Assembly: GCF_001411555.2 (NCBI RefSeq)
Contig: NC_049914.1
Location: 15,516,798-15,580,797, forward strand
DNA length: 64,000 nucleotides
Direction: 5' to 3'
DNA from: Juglans regia
Taxonomy: Eukaryota; Streptophyta; Magnoliopsida; Fagales; Juglandaceae
Shown here: one piece after another, positions 1 through 9,740 of the stretch
How the letters are laid out: each line of letters starts with the position of its first letter
Position numbering within the stretch: position 1 is the first letter of the stretch
Translations under genes and position numbers: made by a program
The notes under the pieces: generated by a model
What the model was told of the DNA's origin: nothing
Seen by the model: only the letters and a program-made list of their open reading frames with translations
The model's database searches: none

Positions 1-414
1 TGGTTTAATCATGGATTTTGAATATGGATGAAATTGCAACCAAAATCAAGAGAAATGGTCTATGAATGTTTCGGTCATTGTGAGTTTCCATAGTTGTGAT
101 TGGTTTTAAATTTTTCTGAGTTGTTATTTGAGTCTAGGACAAGATTTACATGAGGAAAGTAAATTTTGGTAATTTTTGGAGTTAGGATGTGAAATCCTTA
201 AGTTAGGGGTAAAATGGTCATTTGCCCACATGTAGAGGGTAAAATGGTAATTTTACTCTAAGTTGTCTCTTTTCACATTTTTAATTGTTAGTAATTAATT
301 TCTAACATTTAGAATACCCTCTTACAGTTCGTCGTCTTTCGCGCTTTATTCTAGTAGAACGCGACGATCGAGGTAAGTTAACTTTTTAACTTACTATCAG
401 TTTATTGTGTATGA
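1..414. other. AT-rich non-coding sequence, unassigned
   Basis: No protein domain and no match to the other repeats in this window was seen. It lies just upstream of ACGT-rich low-complexity repeats and a family-B LTR end, so it may belong to the same retroelement. I could not establish that. Confidence 0.3.
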
Positions 415-862
415 GTGAAAAGTAAGGGAACTAAAGTGTATGTATGCATGTTATCATATGTGCCATGCCAAGTCATTACATATTTATATGTTACACAGAA
501 TTTATTTTGTCATGAATTATTCATCTGTTACACAAGATATTCTGTCACGTATTCCTATACATTGCAAGTATGTCATGTTAAGTTAAGTATGTCATCTGTT
601 ACATGTATTTCATGTCACGTAATATTCACTGTCACATGTTACAACATGTTAAGAAATATTGTCTGTTATATGGTATGCCATGTCACGAAATGTTGCATGT
701 TACATATATGCCATGTTATGAAATGTACTCTGTTAAATTTATGTCTTGAAGTATGTCATCCTACGTTCGTGTCACGTTATGCTACGTCAGGACTTTTGTC
801 TTTTATGTCACGTTCATGTTACGTCACGTTACGAATTGTCATGTATGCTAGTTAATTCATTC
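415..862. repeat. Degenerate low-complexity repeat of TGTCATGTTACG-like words
   Basis: Words such as ATGTCATGTTA, GTCACGTTA and CATGTTACA recur every 10 to 25 bases for about 450 bp. This skewed composition has few stops in one frame and gives a spurious 146-codon reading frame rich in Cys, Tyr, Met and His, with no recognisable domain. It is probably the degenerate minisatellite part of a long LTR. Confidence 0.55.
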
Positions 863-979
863 ATGTCAAGGATAGGGTAATATCCTAGTGGAACTCCTTT
901 GTTCACGCTGGAGTGTCTAATTAGCTGGTCACCGGAGCGCGCCAAGCACAAACACCGATGGTGCCACACATTATGTTAC

Positions 980-1112
980 GTGTGTCCACAGCAAGTGTGG
1001 CACAAACAAATAAGTCATGGGGCCACAACAACTGTGGAGCATACACTACGTGAGACACAGCAATTGTGACACGTAGAATACGTGGGGCCACAACAACTGT
1101 GGAGTACGTATG
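980..1112. repeat. Cluster of short CCACA/TGTGG hairpins
   Basis: Perfect 5-bp inverted arms CCACA...TGTGG with 5-nt spacers lie at 986-1000, 1023-1037 and 1088-1102. A weaker CACA...TGTG copy lies near 1055-1068. The intervening sequence (TACGTGNGGCC-like) also repeats, so this is a short array of imperfect units of roughly 35 to 65 bp. Confidence 0.6.
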
Positions 1113-1229
1113 AACGCACTCACAGTTGGTATAGAAACCTGTGATGTGATGCGGTAATCAGTAGGGACACACGGCTCAAGGGGACCTGTGTAACACCCAT
1201 ATGGTCACTTTATGATTAAGTCTATTGAA

Positions 1230-1562
1230 TAAGATTCCAAGTTCATGCATTTCACATTCAAGTCATGTTTCACGTTATGTTATGTTCGAGTTTACGTTCA
1301 CGCAATTATGGTAATCCCATGAGAGAAGAATATGTTTCAAGTTCATGTTATGTTATGTTCACGTTTACATTATGTTCCAAGTTCACATTTATGTTATGTC
1401 ATGCTCAAGTTCATGTTCAAATTATGCATGTTCACGTTCATGTTATGTTTCAACTCCATGTTATATTTCAAGTTCACGTTCATGCTATGTTTCAAGTCCA
1501 TGTTATGTTTCAAGTCACGTTTATGCTAAGCTTCAGTTTCAGTTTAAGTTATGCCAGTTATG
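1230..1562. repeat. Minisatellite of TTCAAGTTCATGTTATG-like units
   Basis: Variants of TTCAAGTTCATGTTATGTT and TTCACGTTCATGTTATG recur throughout, with copies clear at about 1337-1360, 1400-1450 and 1455-1525. Open frames in all three forward frames are a by-product of the composition. It lies directly upstream of the family-B LTR end. Confidence 0.55.
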
Positions 1563-1597
1563 TTGCGTTGTATGTCAAGTTATGCTATGATTACTTA

Positions 1598-2143
1598 TGA
1601 TTTGATTATGCATTCATGCTTTTACTGCCATGCATGCATCATTAACTTGTGTGGAAGTTTTCTGTTAACTTGCTGAGATTTGTAATCAAATCTCACTGTG
1701 GTAGTCCCAACTACCATTCCCCCCGAATGGTAGATTTTGTTATAGGATCTGAAGGAGAACCGAGAATCGACCAACTGGAACCGGTTGACTAAGCGACGGT
1801 GCGACGTAGATGGTAGTACAGTAGTTACCTCAGATTACTACTTGTATTTGTGGAGTTCAATCTCCAGCACTCTTTTGATCACAACCTTATGGACTATTAT
1901 TGTGATCTTCGTTGTTTAGTATGTCGTTAAGTATGGAGTATGTTTTAAGTATTTGGGATATTTTAGTTTACTGCATAGTATTGCTAAAGAAAAAAATTAT
2001 CCGCTGCGAATATTGCATAATGCTAGATGCATGTTAGAAATATTGCATCTTATATGTCATGAACGGAGGCAGGTAACCTTGTGTTGCATGTCTCGACGCT
2101 TCAAATGTTCATCCGATTCCAAGCAGAATCTGGGGGCGTCACA
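1598..2143 (+). mobile_element. Family-B LTR, 3' portion
   Basis: This block closely matches 29,047-29,591, where the same sequence is followed by a primer binding site. It therefore represents the 3' part of an LTR. It ends in GGGGGCGTCACA, an ending I associate with Del/Tekay-type gypsy LTRs. The 5' limit is unknown. A TGTAACACCC LTR-start-like motif occurs at 1189, but the bases flanking 1189 and 2143 do not form a target duplication, so a complete solo LTR is not proven. Confidence 0.7.
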
Positions 2144-2513
2144 GAGGATTTGTTTCAATGTATAGAAGAAGGAGAAGAACTTGGATTGCTTATGGAGGAA
2201 GCCGACAGTTTCACTTAGAGGAAAAGTAAATTAGTCAAAGCTTGCCTTACAAGCCAAGAAATGGACGGTGGAGATTCAAACATAGGAGGATATTTTCCCA
2301 CCTACCCATCCTATGGTTCAGAAGGTTTGGGGTCATATTTTAATTTGATAAAAAGTAAAAGATTCAAAGGAAATAACCTACTTTAAAATTTAAGACACAA
2401 CCCATCTTAAAAATAATTTAATAACATAATGAAACTCTTTGTTCCAAAATATTTAACTTAAAAATATTGATAGATAACATAAAGACCTATGTAGTAGGAT
2501 TCGGGTATTACAA
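2144..2513. other. Unassigned sequence, possibly single-copy
   Basis: These 370 bp follow the family-B LTR end and precede satellite DNA. I found no similarity to the other repeats here and no coding signal. It may be flanking host DNA or part of an unseen element. Confidence 0.3.
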
Positions 2514-2601
2514 TGGGGCATACTTACCCTAAGGTCATGCCAGTACCATAGGAAGCCCGTGAACAAAAAACTCAAACCTCATATTTTTGCCACTTTGCCC
2601 C
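2514..2601 (+). repeat. Partial monomer of the 154-bp satellite
   Basis: The sequence runs from GGGGCATACTTACCCTAAGG through AGCCCGTGAACAAAAAACTC to GCCACTTTGCCC, which is just over half of the monomer seen at 8,125-9,740. It is cut by about 18 bp of filler at 2602-2619 (containing CCAGGGGCACTTT, an LTR motif) and then an LTR piece. Confidence 0.75.
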
Positions 2602-2619
2602 TTATCCAGGGGCACTTTG

Positions 2620-3081
2620 ACATTAAAATGAGGCTACATAGAGTATTTAAAGCAAAACATAATGAAACCCTAGCCAAAATAAACCCCCATTTTTCAAAAG
2701 TGCCCCTGGATGAACAGTGCCGTGCTACAGTAACTCGGCTACAGTAACCCTAATCCTAGTTCAATAAAATAATAAATTTCCCAACATGCCCTTGCATAGG
2801 CCCCGTTTTAGTGCTTTCCATAATAAACTCAATTATTTTAAACTAATAAAATAAGTTCTCTAATTGAATTAAATAAGTTGAAACCCTTCAAGAGCCCAAA
2901 GCTTTTAAGTCTTGACGTTGCCCTCTTCCATAGCTGATCAAATGAATCAAAACTGGATCTTCATCCTTCAAGCCCCCCATCTTGAATGTTGGGCTCTTGC
3001 TAAACTCGTCTCAAGTGCATTGCATCAATCCTTGCATTGTCTCCATGATCTTTAAGACTAGGCCCATCTTATTTCCCATCA
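2620..3081 (-). mobile_element. Truncated family-A1 LTR (minus)
   Basis: This is the reverse complement of an A1 LTR from about the middle of the LTR to its TGATGGGAA start, which here reads TTCCCATCA at 3073-3081. The portion ending GGGTTCATATCA is missing. Satellite lies on both sides, so it is the remnant of an insertion into the array with a rearranged left end. Confidence 0.8.
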
Positions 3082-3475
3082 CAAAGTGATAAAAATAAGT
3101 GTTGCTCCGATTCGCCCCGGGTTCGGGCACACTTACCCAAGGGTCATGGTACTACCATACGATGCCCGGGGGCAAGAAACTCCAACCTCTTATTCTGCCA
3201 CTTTGCCCTCAGTTGGTATCCTACATAGAATGGGCAAAGTGGTAAAAATAAGAGTCGCTCCGATTCGACCTGGGTTGGGGCATAATTACACTAAGGTCGT
3301 GGTAGCACCAAAGGTAGCCCGTGACAGGATGCCAGCGAGCAAAAAACTCCAATGTCTTGTTTTTGCCACTTTGCCCTCAATTGGTTTCCTACAAAGCATG
3401 GACAAAGTGTTAAAAATAAGCGTTGCTCCGATTCGTCACATGTTGGGGCGTACATACCCTAAGGTCATGATAGAA
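3082..3475 (+). repeat. 154-bp satellite, about 2.5 monomers
   Basis: Recurring blocks are GCAAAGTGGTAAAAATAAG, TTGCTCCGATTCG, GGGGCATACTTACCC and GCCACTTTGCCCTCAATTGG, with a period near 154 bp. The array resumes in phase at 8,125 on the far side of E1. The reading frame here is a satellite artefact. Confidence 0.85.
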
Positions 3476-4203
3476 TGATGGGAACCAAGGTGGGCCTAGT
3501 TTTAAAGATATGTTGCATATTCTAGATTGGCCAAATACAATTTCAAGAGCTTAAATGATGAAGATTCAGCTTTGATTCATTTGATGAACTATGGAAAGGG
3601 CAACAACAAGACTTAAAGGCTTTGGGCACTTGAAGGCTTTCAACTTATTTAATTCATTTAAAACACTTATTTTATTAGTTTCGAATAATTGGGTTTATTA
3701 TGGGAAACACTTAGGGGGGCCTATGCAAGGGCATGTTGGGAAAGTTATTATTTTATTGAACTAGGGTTAGGGTTACTGTAGCCGAGTTACTGTAGCGCGG
3801 CACTGTTCATCCAGGGGCTCTTTTGGAAGATGGGGGTTTATTTTGGCTAGGGTTTCATTAGGTTTTCCTTTAAATACTCTATGTAGCCTCATTCTAATCA
3901 GATTATGAAGTTTATGAAATTTGATGAATTTATTCATTGTGAGTTGAGTTTTACTCCTCTTGTTCTTAATTGAACTTTTGAACTTATCAAAGGTAAATCA
4001 CAACCTTTGTGGCGTTCCTCCTTTGTAATCTGGGTTCTTGAGACGGGTTCTTCAACGGGTCTAGATTTTAATATAATCTAGGTTCTTGAAACGAGTTCTC
4101 ATCGGGTCTAGATTTTCCATCCTTGACTTGATTTTTGGCTTTCTTGGGGAGTTTTCAAATTGTCTGTGGGTTCAAGGGAATTCATTCCCGCGGGTTCATA
4201 TCA
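3476..4203 (+). repeat. 5' LTR of E1 (A1 type)
   Basis: 728 bp from TGATGGGAACCAAGG to GGGTTCATATCA. It contains repeated ACTGTAGC motifs near 3775-3800, a TATA-like TTTAAATACTC at about 3871 and a possible splice donor AAAGGTAAAT around 3990. The first bases continue the integrase frame when this sequence sits at the 3' end. Confidence 0.9.
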
Positions 4204-4205
4204 TT

Positions 4206-4218
4206 TGGTATTCAGAGC
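4206..4218 (+). promoter_or_regulatory. Primer binding site of E1, tRNA-iMet type with an extra T
   Basis: TGGTATTCAGAGC begins two bases after the LTR. The plant initiator-Met complement is TGGTATCAGAGC, so one T is inserted after TGGTAT. Matching continues downstream (AAGGTT against CAGGTT). Confidence 0.75.
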
Positions 4219-4540
4219 AAGGTTTCCAATCAGGTCTGATTCTATCTTTTAATTTTAGCATCCTTAAATTTAATTCTAGGGCGTCATTGTTCTAGGGTTG
4301 CCAAAAAAAAAAAAAAAAATTGAAACAAAAAGTAGGCTGCCAAAATTCTTAGGGTTTTGGATTTGGCTGAAATTTGCATCACCTAGGGTTTCAAAATTCT
4401 AGGGTTTCCTGCATCTCTAGGTTTGTCAATTGCTTGGAGTGTCGTTCCATTGATTCTCTTCTATTTCATTGTCCATGTTTGTGTGTTTGAATTCAATTGG
4501 TTGGTTTTCACAATTGAATATTGTTGTTTGTGGATGAATT

Positions 4541-4745
4541 AGAGAAAAGAAAAGAAAGGAAAAGAAAAGAAAAGAAAAGAAAAGAAAATAAAGGAAAGGA
4601 AAAAGAAAAGAAAAGAAAAGAAAGGAAAGCAAAAGAAAAGAAAAGAAAATTCCAAAAAAAAAAAAAAGAAGAAGATGAAGAAAAGAGAAGGTAGCATATT
4701 CAAAGTTGCTACATAGTTACAACAAAGAGAAAGAAAGAAAGAAAT
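4541..4745 (+). repeat. (AAAAG)n purine tract in the E1 leader
   Basis: Nearly pure purine, mostly AAAAG and AAAGG pentamers, then GAAGAAGATGAAG and (AAAG)n. The same tract occupies the same leader position in E2, E3, E4, E7, E8, E10 and E11, so it is a family feature. Its reverse complement gives Phe/Ser-rich spurious frames. Confidence 0.8.
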
Positions 4746-6913
4746 TTGTTGATTTAAACCTTATGATCAAAGGGGCTGCTGCATACATCACTCTTTCATT
4801 CGTATAACTTCATTGATTCTCGTGTCATTTTTATTCCTTCATGTTTCTCTTGTTCTTGTTTCCTGGATCTAATTACTAGTTGGGATAAAACAAGGTTGCC
4901 TTGTCTTGATTGAGTTCATTTAGTTCTGAAAGAACTTGAGTGGGAAATCTCTTAAGGTAAAAGGCAAGAGAGTGTGAGACTATTATTGGGAAAATGCCAA
5001 TTAAGAGTGAAACACGAGTGGAGTGCCAGTATTCGAGTGCAAACACGTAAAGGAGTGTGTGAGGTTTTCCACTAACTTTCTTTTTGTGCAGCACATTATA
5101 ATGTCTCATCGGAGTAGCTCATCACTAAGGGGGAGAGAATATAACTCATCCATTGTGTTGCAAGCCATGCAACAACAGTTTGAGCAGTTGAACTTGGTGT
5201 TGGGTGAAGTGAGGGATAGTATGGATAATCAATAAGCAGTGATTAGAAATTTACAAGGTGAGAGAGATAGGAGGCGACGTGAGCCTAGAATTGAGAATGG
5301 GGTATAAGAATGGAGAGTTTGGTGAGGATGAAGAAGGCTTAACATCTGAAGTTAGATTGGGTGGACATAGAGGAGTTAGGCATGGAAGAGGCCTTAAGGC
5401 AAACTCTGGGGGTCGAGATGGAGTAGATAAGAACCTTGAGAGCATCAAAATGAAAATACCATCATTCCGTGGTAGAACTGACCCTGAATTTTATTTAGAG
5501 TGGGAGAAAAGAATAGAGTTGGTGTTTGATTGTCATAATTACTCTGAGGAAAAGAAGGTGAAGTTGGCTGTAATTGAGTTCACTGATTATGCGATTATTT
5601 GGTCGGATCAATTAGTATCCAATAGGAGGAGGAATTTTGAAAGGCCTATAGAAACATGGAGAGAGTTGAAAGCTATCATGAGGCGGAGATTTGTACCTAG
5701 CCATTACTATAGAGACCTCAACCAAAAACTACAAAATCTTTCACAGGGGTCTAGGAGTGTAGAGGATTACCATAAGGAGATGGAGTTGGTTATGATTCGG
5801 GCTAATGTAGTGGAGGATCGGGAGACCACAATTAAAAGATTTTTGAGTGGGTTAAATAGGGAGATAGCCAATGGAGTTAAGTTGCAACATTATGTGGAGG
5901 TAGAGGATATAGTGCATATGGCTATGAAGGTGGAGAGGCGGTTAAAAGGAAAGGGTACATCAAGGTATACTTCGGTTTTTAGTACTCATTGGAAACCAAA
6001 GTGGGACAAAAATGATCAAGTTGTTACAATGGGAAAGAACGAACCACCTAAGAGAAAAGATTTGGGTGAGGCTGAAACCTCAAGAAAAAAAGAGAATGAG
6101 TTGAAAAACAATTGTGAGGCCGAGAGTTCAAAACAAGAGAAGAGTGAAAGAAAAAGAGAGAGTGAAAAAAACAAAGAGAATGAGGCCAAAACATCAAAAG
6201 AAAGAGAGAGTGAAAAAGAAAATAGAGAGGAGGTTGAGAGTCAAGAAAAAAGAGATGAGCCACAAGAGGAAAAAGAAAGAAAGATTGCAGAGAGAAATAG
6301 AAAGACAAAAGTGAGTTTTTATGCTAAGGCAAACTTTTATAAAAACGAATTTAACGACTCTTTGCCTAGTGTTGTTGTTTCTTTCTTGCAGGGATATGAG
6401 GTCGTGATTACTAGTGGTGTGTTTAGTGGATTGCCACCTATTAGGGAGATAGAGCACTACATTGATTTTGTGCCAAGTGCGACAATTCCTAACCAACCTT
6501 TCTTGGAAGAACATGAGTTCTTGACACACTTAAAGGGACAAGGTAAGTTGTCGACTAAAATGCGTGCTAAGCGGGAAGATTGTATTGAAACTTTTCCTCA
6601 TGTATTCAAATACACACAAGGTATGGAAAATTTTGTGGTTGATGCTTTTGCATGCAGGTATGTCATTGTCTTCTTTTTAGATGCAAAATTGTTGAGACTT
6701 GAATATGATAAGGAATTACATGCTTATGATGATGACTTTGCTAGTGTGTATGGAACATGTGAGAAAGCATCATTTGGTAAGTTCTATAAACTAGATTGGT
6801 ACTTGTTTAGAAAGAATAGATTTTGTGTGCCTACTAGTTTTATGCCTAAGTTGCTTGTGTGTGATGGACATGGTTGTTTGTTGGGTAACCTTGGAGTAAG
6901 GAAGACTTTTGTT

Positions 6914-7305
6914 GTGTTGCATGAACGTTTTTGGGAATATCAATTGCCATTTGATGACGTGTTGCATGGACGTTTGTGGAAGTATCATTTTTCATTCATT
7001 GATGTGTTGCGTGAACATTTGTGGGAGTATTGCTTGCCATTCATTGAGTCTTCATATAATTGGAGTAGTCATTTTGGTGTAAATAAGATTTTAAATGTGT
7101 TGCATGAACGTTTGTGGGAGTATCATTTGCCATTCATTGACTTGTTGCATAAACGTTTACGTAAGCATCATTTGTCTTTCATTGAGTTTGCATATAATTT
7201 GAGTGGTCATTTTGGGGTGAGGGAGACTTTAGATGTGTTTCATGAACATTTGTTGGAGTATTGTTTGTCATTCATTGAGTTTACATATAATTGGAGTGTT
7301 CATGC
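6914..7305 (+). repeat. E1 integrase-derived 45-bp tandem repeat, 6 units
   Basis: Six 15-residue units of the type [15 protein letters not shown]. After the third and fifth come 16-residue spacers (SSYNWSSHFGVNKILN and FAYNLSGHFGVRETLD). The front half matches the end of the integrase zinc-finger helix (LHEHFFW). The back half matches the end of the integrase core (EDCLPFIEFAYN). All units stay in frame. Confidence 0.85.
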
Positions 7306-7515
7306 TACTCTAAATTTTCAACAATTGAAATTGTTTATAGACTTAATCCATTTCCTATTTTAGATTTAAAGTCTTCACCAGTTGATGATACGAGTAGCTT
7401 GGATGGACTATTCCAAATTCTTGAACAAATTAATGATAATGCTTATGAAATTAATGATAATGTTACTAACATTTTTCCCTTTGATCCAGGTGGAGATTCG
7501 AGGTCGAATCCTTTT

Positions 7516-7529
7516 GAGGAGAGGGGGAA
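7516..7529 (+). promoter_or_regulatory. Polypurine tract of E1
   Basis: GAGGAGAGGGGGAA lies immediately before the 3' LTR start TGATGGG. It also encodes EERGN of the integrase tail. It would prime plus-strand synthesis. Confidence 0.85.
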
Positions 7530-8124
7530 TGATGGGAACCAAGGTGGGCCTAGTTTTAAAGATATGTTGCATGTTCTAGATTGGCCAAATACAAGTTCAA
7601 GAGTTTAAATGATGAAGATTCAGCTTTGATTCATTTGATGAACTATGGAAAGGGCAACAACAAGACTTAAAGGCTTTGGGCACTTGAAGGCTTTCAACTT
7701 ATTTAATTCATTTAAAACACTTATTTTATAAGTTTCGAATAATTGGGTTTATTTTGGGAAACACTTAGGGGGGCCTATGCAAGGGCATGTTGGGAAAGTT
7801 ATTATTTTATTGAACTAGGATTAGGGTTACTGTAGCCGAGTTACTGTAGCGCGGCACTGTTCATCCAGGGGCACTTTTGGAAGATGGGGGTTTATTTTGG
7901 CTAGAGTTTCATTAGGTTTTCCTTTAAATACTCTATGTAGCCTCATTCAAATCAGATTGTGAAACGAGTTCTTCAACGGGTCTAGATTTTAATATAATCT
8001 AGGTTCTTGAAACGAGTTCTCATCGGGTCTAGATTTTCCATCCTTGACATGATTTTTGGCTTTCTTGGGGAGTTTTCAAATTGTCTGTGGGTTCAAGGGA
8101 ATTCATTCCCGCGGGTTCATATCA
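7530..8124 (+). repeat. 3' LTR of E1 with an internal deletion
   Basis: 595 bp, otherwise very close to the 5' LTR. About 130 bp is deleted between CAGATTGTGAA and ACGAGTTCTTCAACGGG, removing the region after the TATA-like box. It ends GGTTCATATCA at 8124, next to satellite. Confidence 0.88.
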
Positions 8125-9740
8125 TAGTACCAAAGGTAGCCCGCGAGCAGAAAACCCCATTATCTTATTTTTGCCAGTTTGCCCTCAATTGGTTTCCAAC
8201 TAAGTATGGACAAAGTGATAAAAATAAGAGTTGCTCCGATTCGCCCAGGGTTGGGGCATACTTACCCTAAGGTCATCGTAGTACAATACAATGCCTGCGG
8301 GAAAGAAACTCCAACCTCTTATTTTTGCCACTTTACCCTCAATTGGTTTCCTACAGAGTATCGGCAAAGTGGTAAAAATAAGAGTCGCTACGATTCACCC
8401 CGGGTTGGGGCATACTTACCCTAAAGTCATGGTAGTACCAAAGGTAGCCCCCGAGCAAAAAGCTCTGATCTCTTATTTTCGCCACTTTGCCCTCAATTGG
8501 TTTCCAACTAAGCAAGGGCAAATTGGTAAAAATAAGAGTTGCTCCGATTCGCCCCATGTTGGGGCATACTTACCCTAAATTCATTGTAGTACCATAGGAT
8601 GCCCACAATTAAAAACTCCACCCTTTTATTTTTTCTACTTTGCCGTCAATTGGTTTCTTACAAAGCATGGGCAAAGTGGAAAAAATAAGAATTGCTCCGA
8701 TTCACCCAATGGTTGGGCATACATACCCTAAGGTCTTGATAGTACCAAAGGTAGTCTGCGAGTAGAAAATCCCATTCCCCTATTCTTCCCACTTTGCCCT
8801 CAATTGGTTTCTAACTAAGTAAGGGCCAAGTGGTAAAAATAACAGTAGCTCCGATTTTCCCCGAGTTAGGGCACACTGACCCTAAGGTCATGGTAGTACC
8901 ATAGGAAGACTGCGGGCAAGAAACTCCAACCTTTTATTTTTGCCACTTTACCCTCAATTGGTTTCCAACTAAGCAAGCGTAAACTGGTAAAAATAAGAGT
9001 TGCTCCAATTCGCCCCGGGTTAGGGCATACTTACCCTAAGTTCATGGTAGTACCAATTAAAAACTTCACCCTCTTATTTTTGCTACTTTGCCCTCAATTG
9101 ATTTCCTACAAAGCAAGGGCAAAGTGGTAAAAATAAGAGTTGCTTCGATTCGCCCCGGGTTGGGGCATACATACCCTAAGGTCGTAGTAGCACCGAAAGT
9201 AGCCCGAGAGCAAAAAAATCCAATCTCTTGTATTTGCCACATAGCCCTCAATTGGTTTTCGACAAAGTAGGGGCGAAGTGGTAAAACCAATAGTTGGGGC
9301 ATACATGCCCTGAAGTCGTGGTAGTACCCAAGATAGCCCGCGAGCAAAAAACTCTAACCTCTCATTTTTGGCACTTTGCCCTCAACTGGTTTCCAACTAA
9401 GCATGGGCAAAGTGGTAAAAATGAGAGTTGCTCCGATTCGCACCATGTTGGGGCATACAAACGTTAAGGTCGTGGTAGTACCAAAGGTAGCCTGCGAGCA
9501 AAAAACCCCAATCTCTTATTTTTGCCAGTTTGCCCTCATTTGATTCGCAACTAAGCATGGGCAAAGTGATAAAAATAAGAGTTGCTCTAATTAGCCTCGG
9601 GTTGGAGCATACTTATGCTAGGGTCATGGTAGAACCAAAGGTCGCCCGCGAGCGAAAAACACCAACTCTTATTTTTTATACGTTGCCCTCGATTGGTTTG
9701 CAACTAAGCATGGACAAAAGTGGTAAAAATAAGAAACGAA
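8125..9740 (+). repeat. 154-bp satellite array, about 10 monomers
   Basis: Head-to-tail monomers, for example with a spacing of 154 bp between the TTTGCCCTC boxes at 9375 and 9529. Each monomer carries an inverted pair built from CTTATTTTTGCCACTTTGCCC and its near complement. Because 154 is not a multiple of three, open frames cycle between frames. None is a gene. Confidence 0.9.

Larger units (their letters stand above)
5101..7608 (+). pseudogene. E1 Gag / pol-remnant fusion (N1), broken
   Basis: The ATG at 5101 follows a splice-acceptor-like GTGCAG. The first 44 codons (MSHRSSSS..., QQQFEQLN) end at TAA 5233-5235, and a one-base insertion near 5300 shifts frame. The main frame (to 7363, about 701 codons) holds the Gag capsid region (KMKIPSFRG to KVERRLKGKG, about 5445-5970) and a Lys/Glu-rich segment (6040-6310). 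It then has the pre-RT linker [15 protein letters not shown] joined directly to an RNase H tail (FVVDAFACRY), the start of integrase, and six 15-residue repeats. Zinc knuckle, protease and RT are absent. After a frameshift near 7310 the integrase C-terminus (FQILEQINDNAYEIND) runs into the 3' LTR and stops at 7608. Confidence 0.82.
3476..8124 (+). mobile_element. E1: non-autonomous family-A element (N1 type), complete, in satellite
   Basis: An LTR-to-LTR insertion with LTRs at 3476-4203 and 7530-8124, primer site, leader, Gag-containing ORF and polypurine tract. The flanks are TAGAA (3471-3475) and TAGTA (8125-8129). Uninterrupted satellite monomers read TAGTACCAAAGG here, so this is a 5-bp target duplication with one mutation. 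The internal region of about 3.3 kb lacks protease, reverse transcriptase and the integrase core, so movement must have relied on proteins supplied by another element. Confidence 0.88.

Noticed and set aside
415..855. A 146-codon Cys/Tyr/His-rich frame that could look like a secreted Cys-rich peptide
   Set aside because: It is made of TGTCATGTTACG-like low-complexity repeats, has no signal-peptide logic and lies in an LTR-like region.
1189..2143. A complete solo family-B LTR from TGTAACACCC to GCGTCACA
   Set aside because: The flanks GGACC and GAGGA are not duplicated and no second complete copy in the window confirms the left end.
2144..2513. Possible host exon next to the family-B LTR
   Set aside because: No open frame above background, no splice structure and no recognisable protein similarity.
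8125..9740. Many overlapping 60-120 codon frames with text like IGFQLSMGKVVKIRVAPIRP
   Set aside because: They are the 154-bp satellite read in rotating frames on both strands. They repeat with the monomer and have no start, codon or domain signal.
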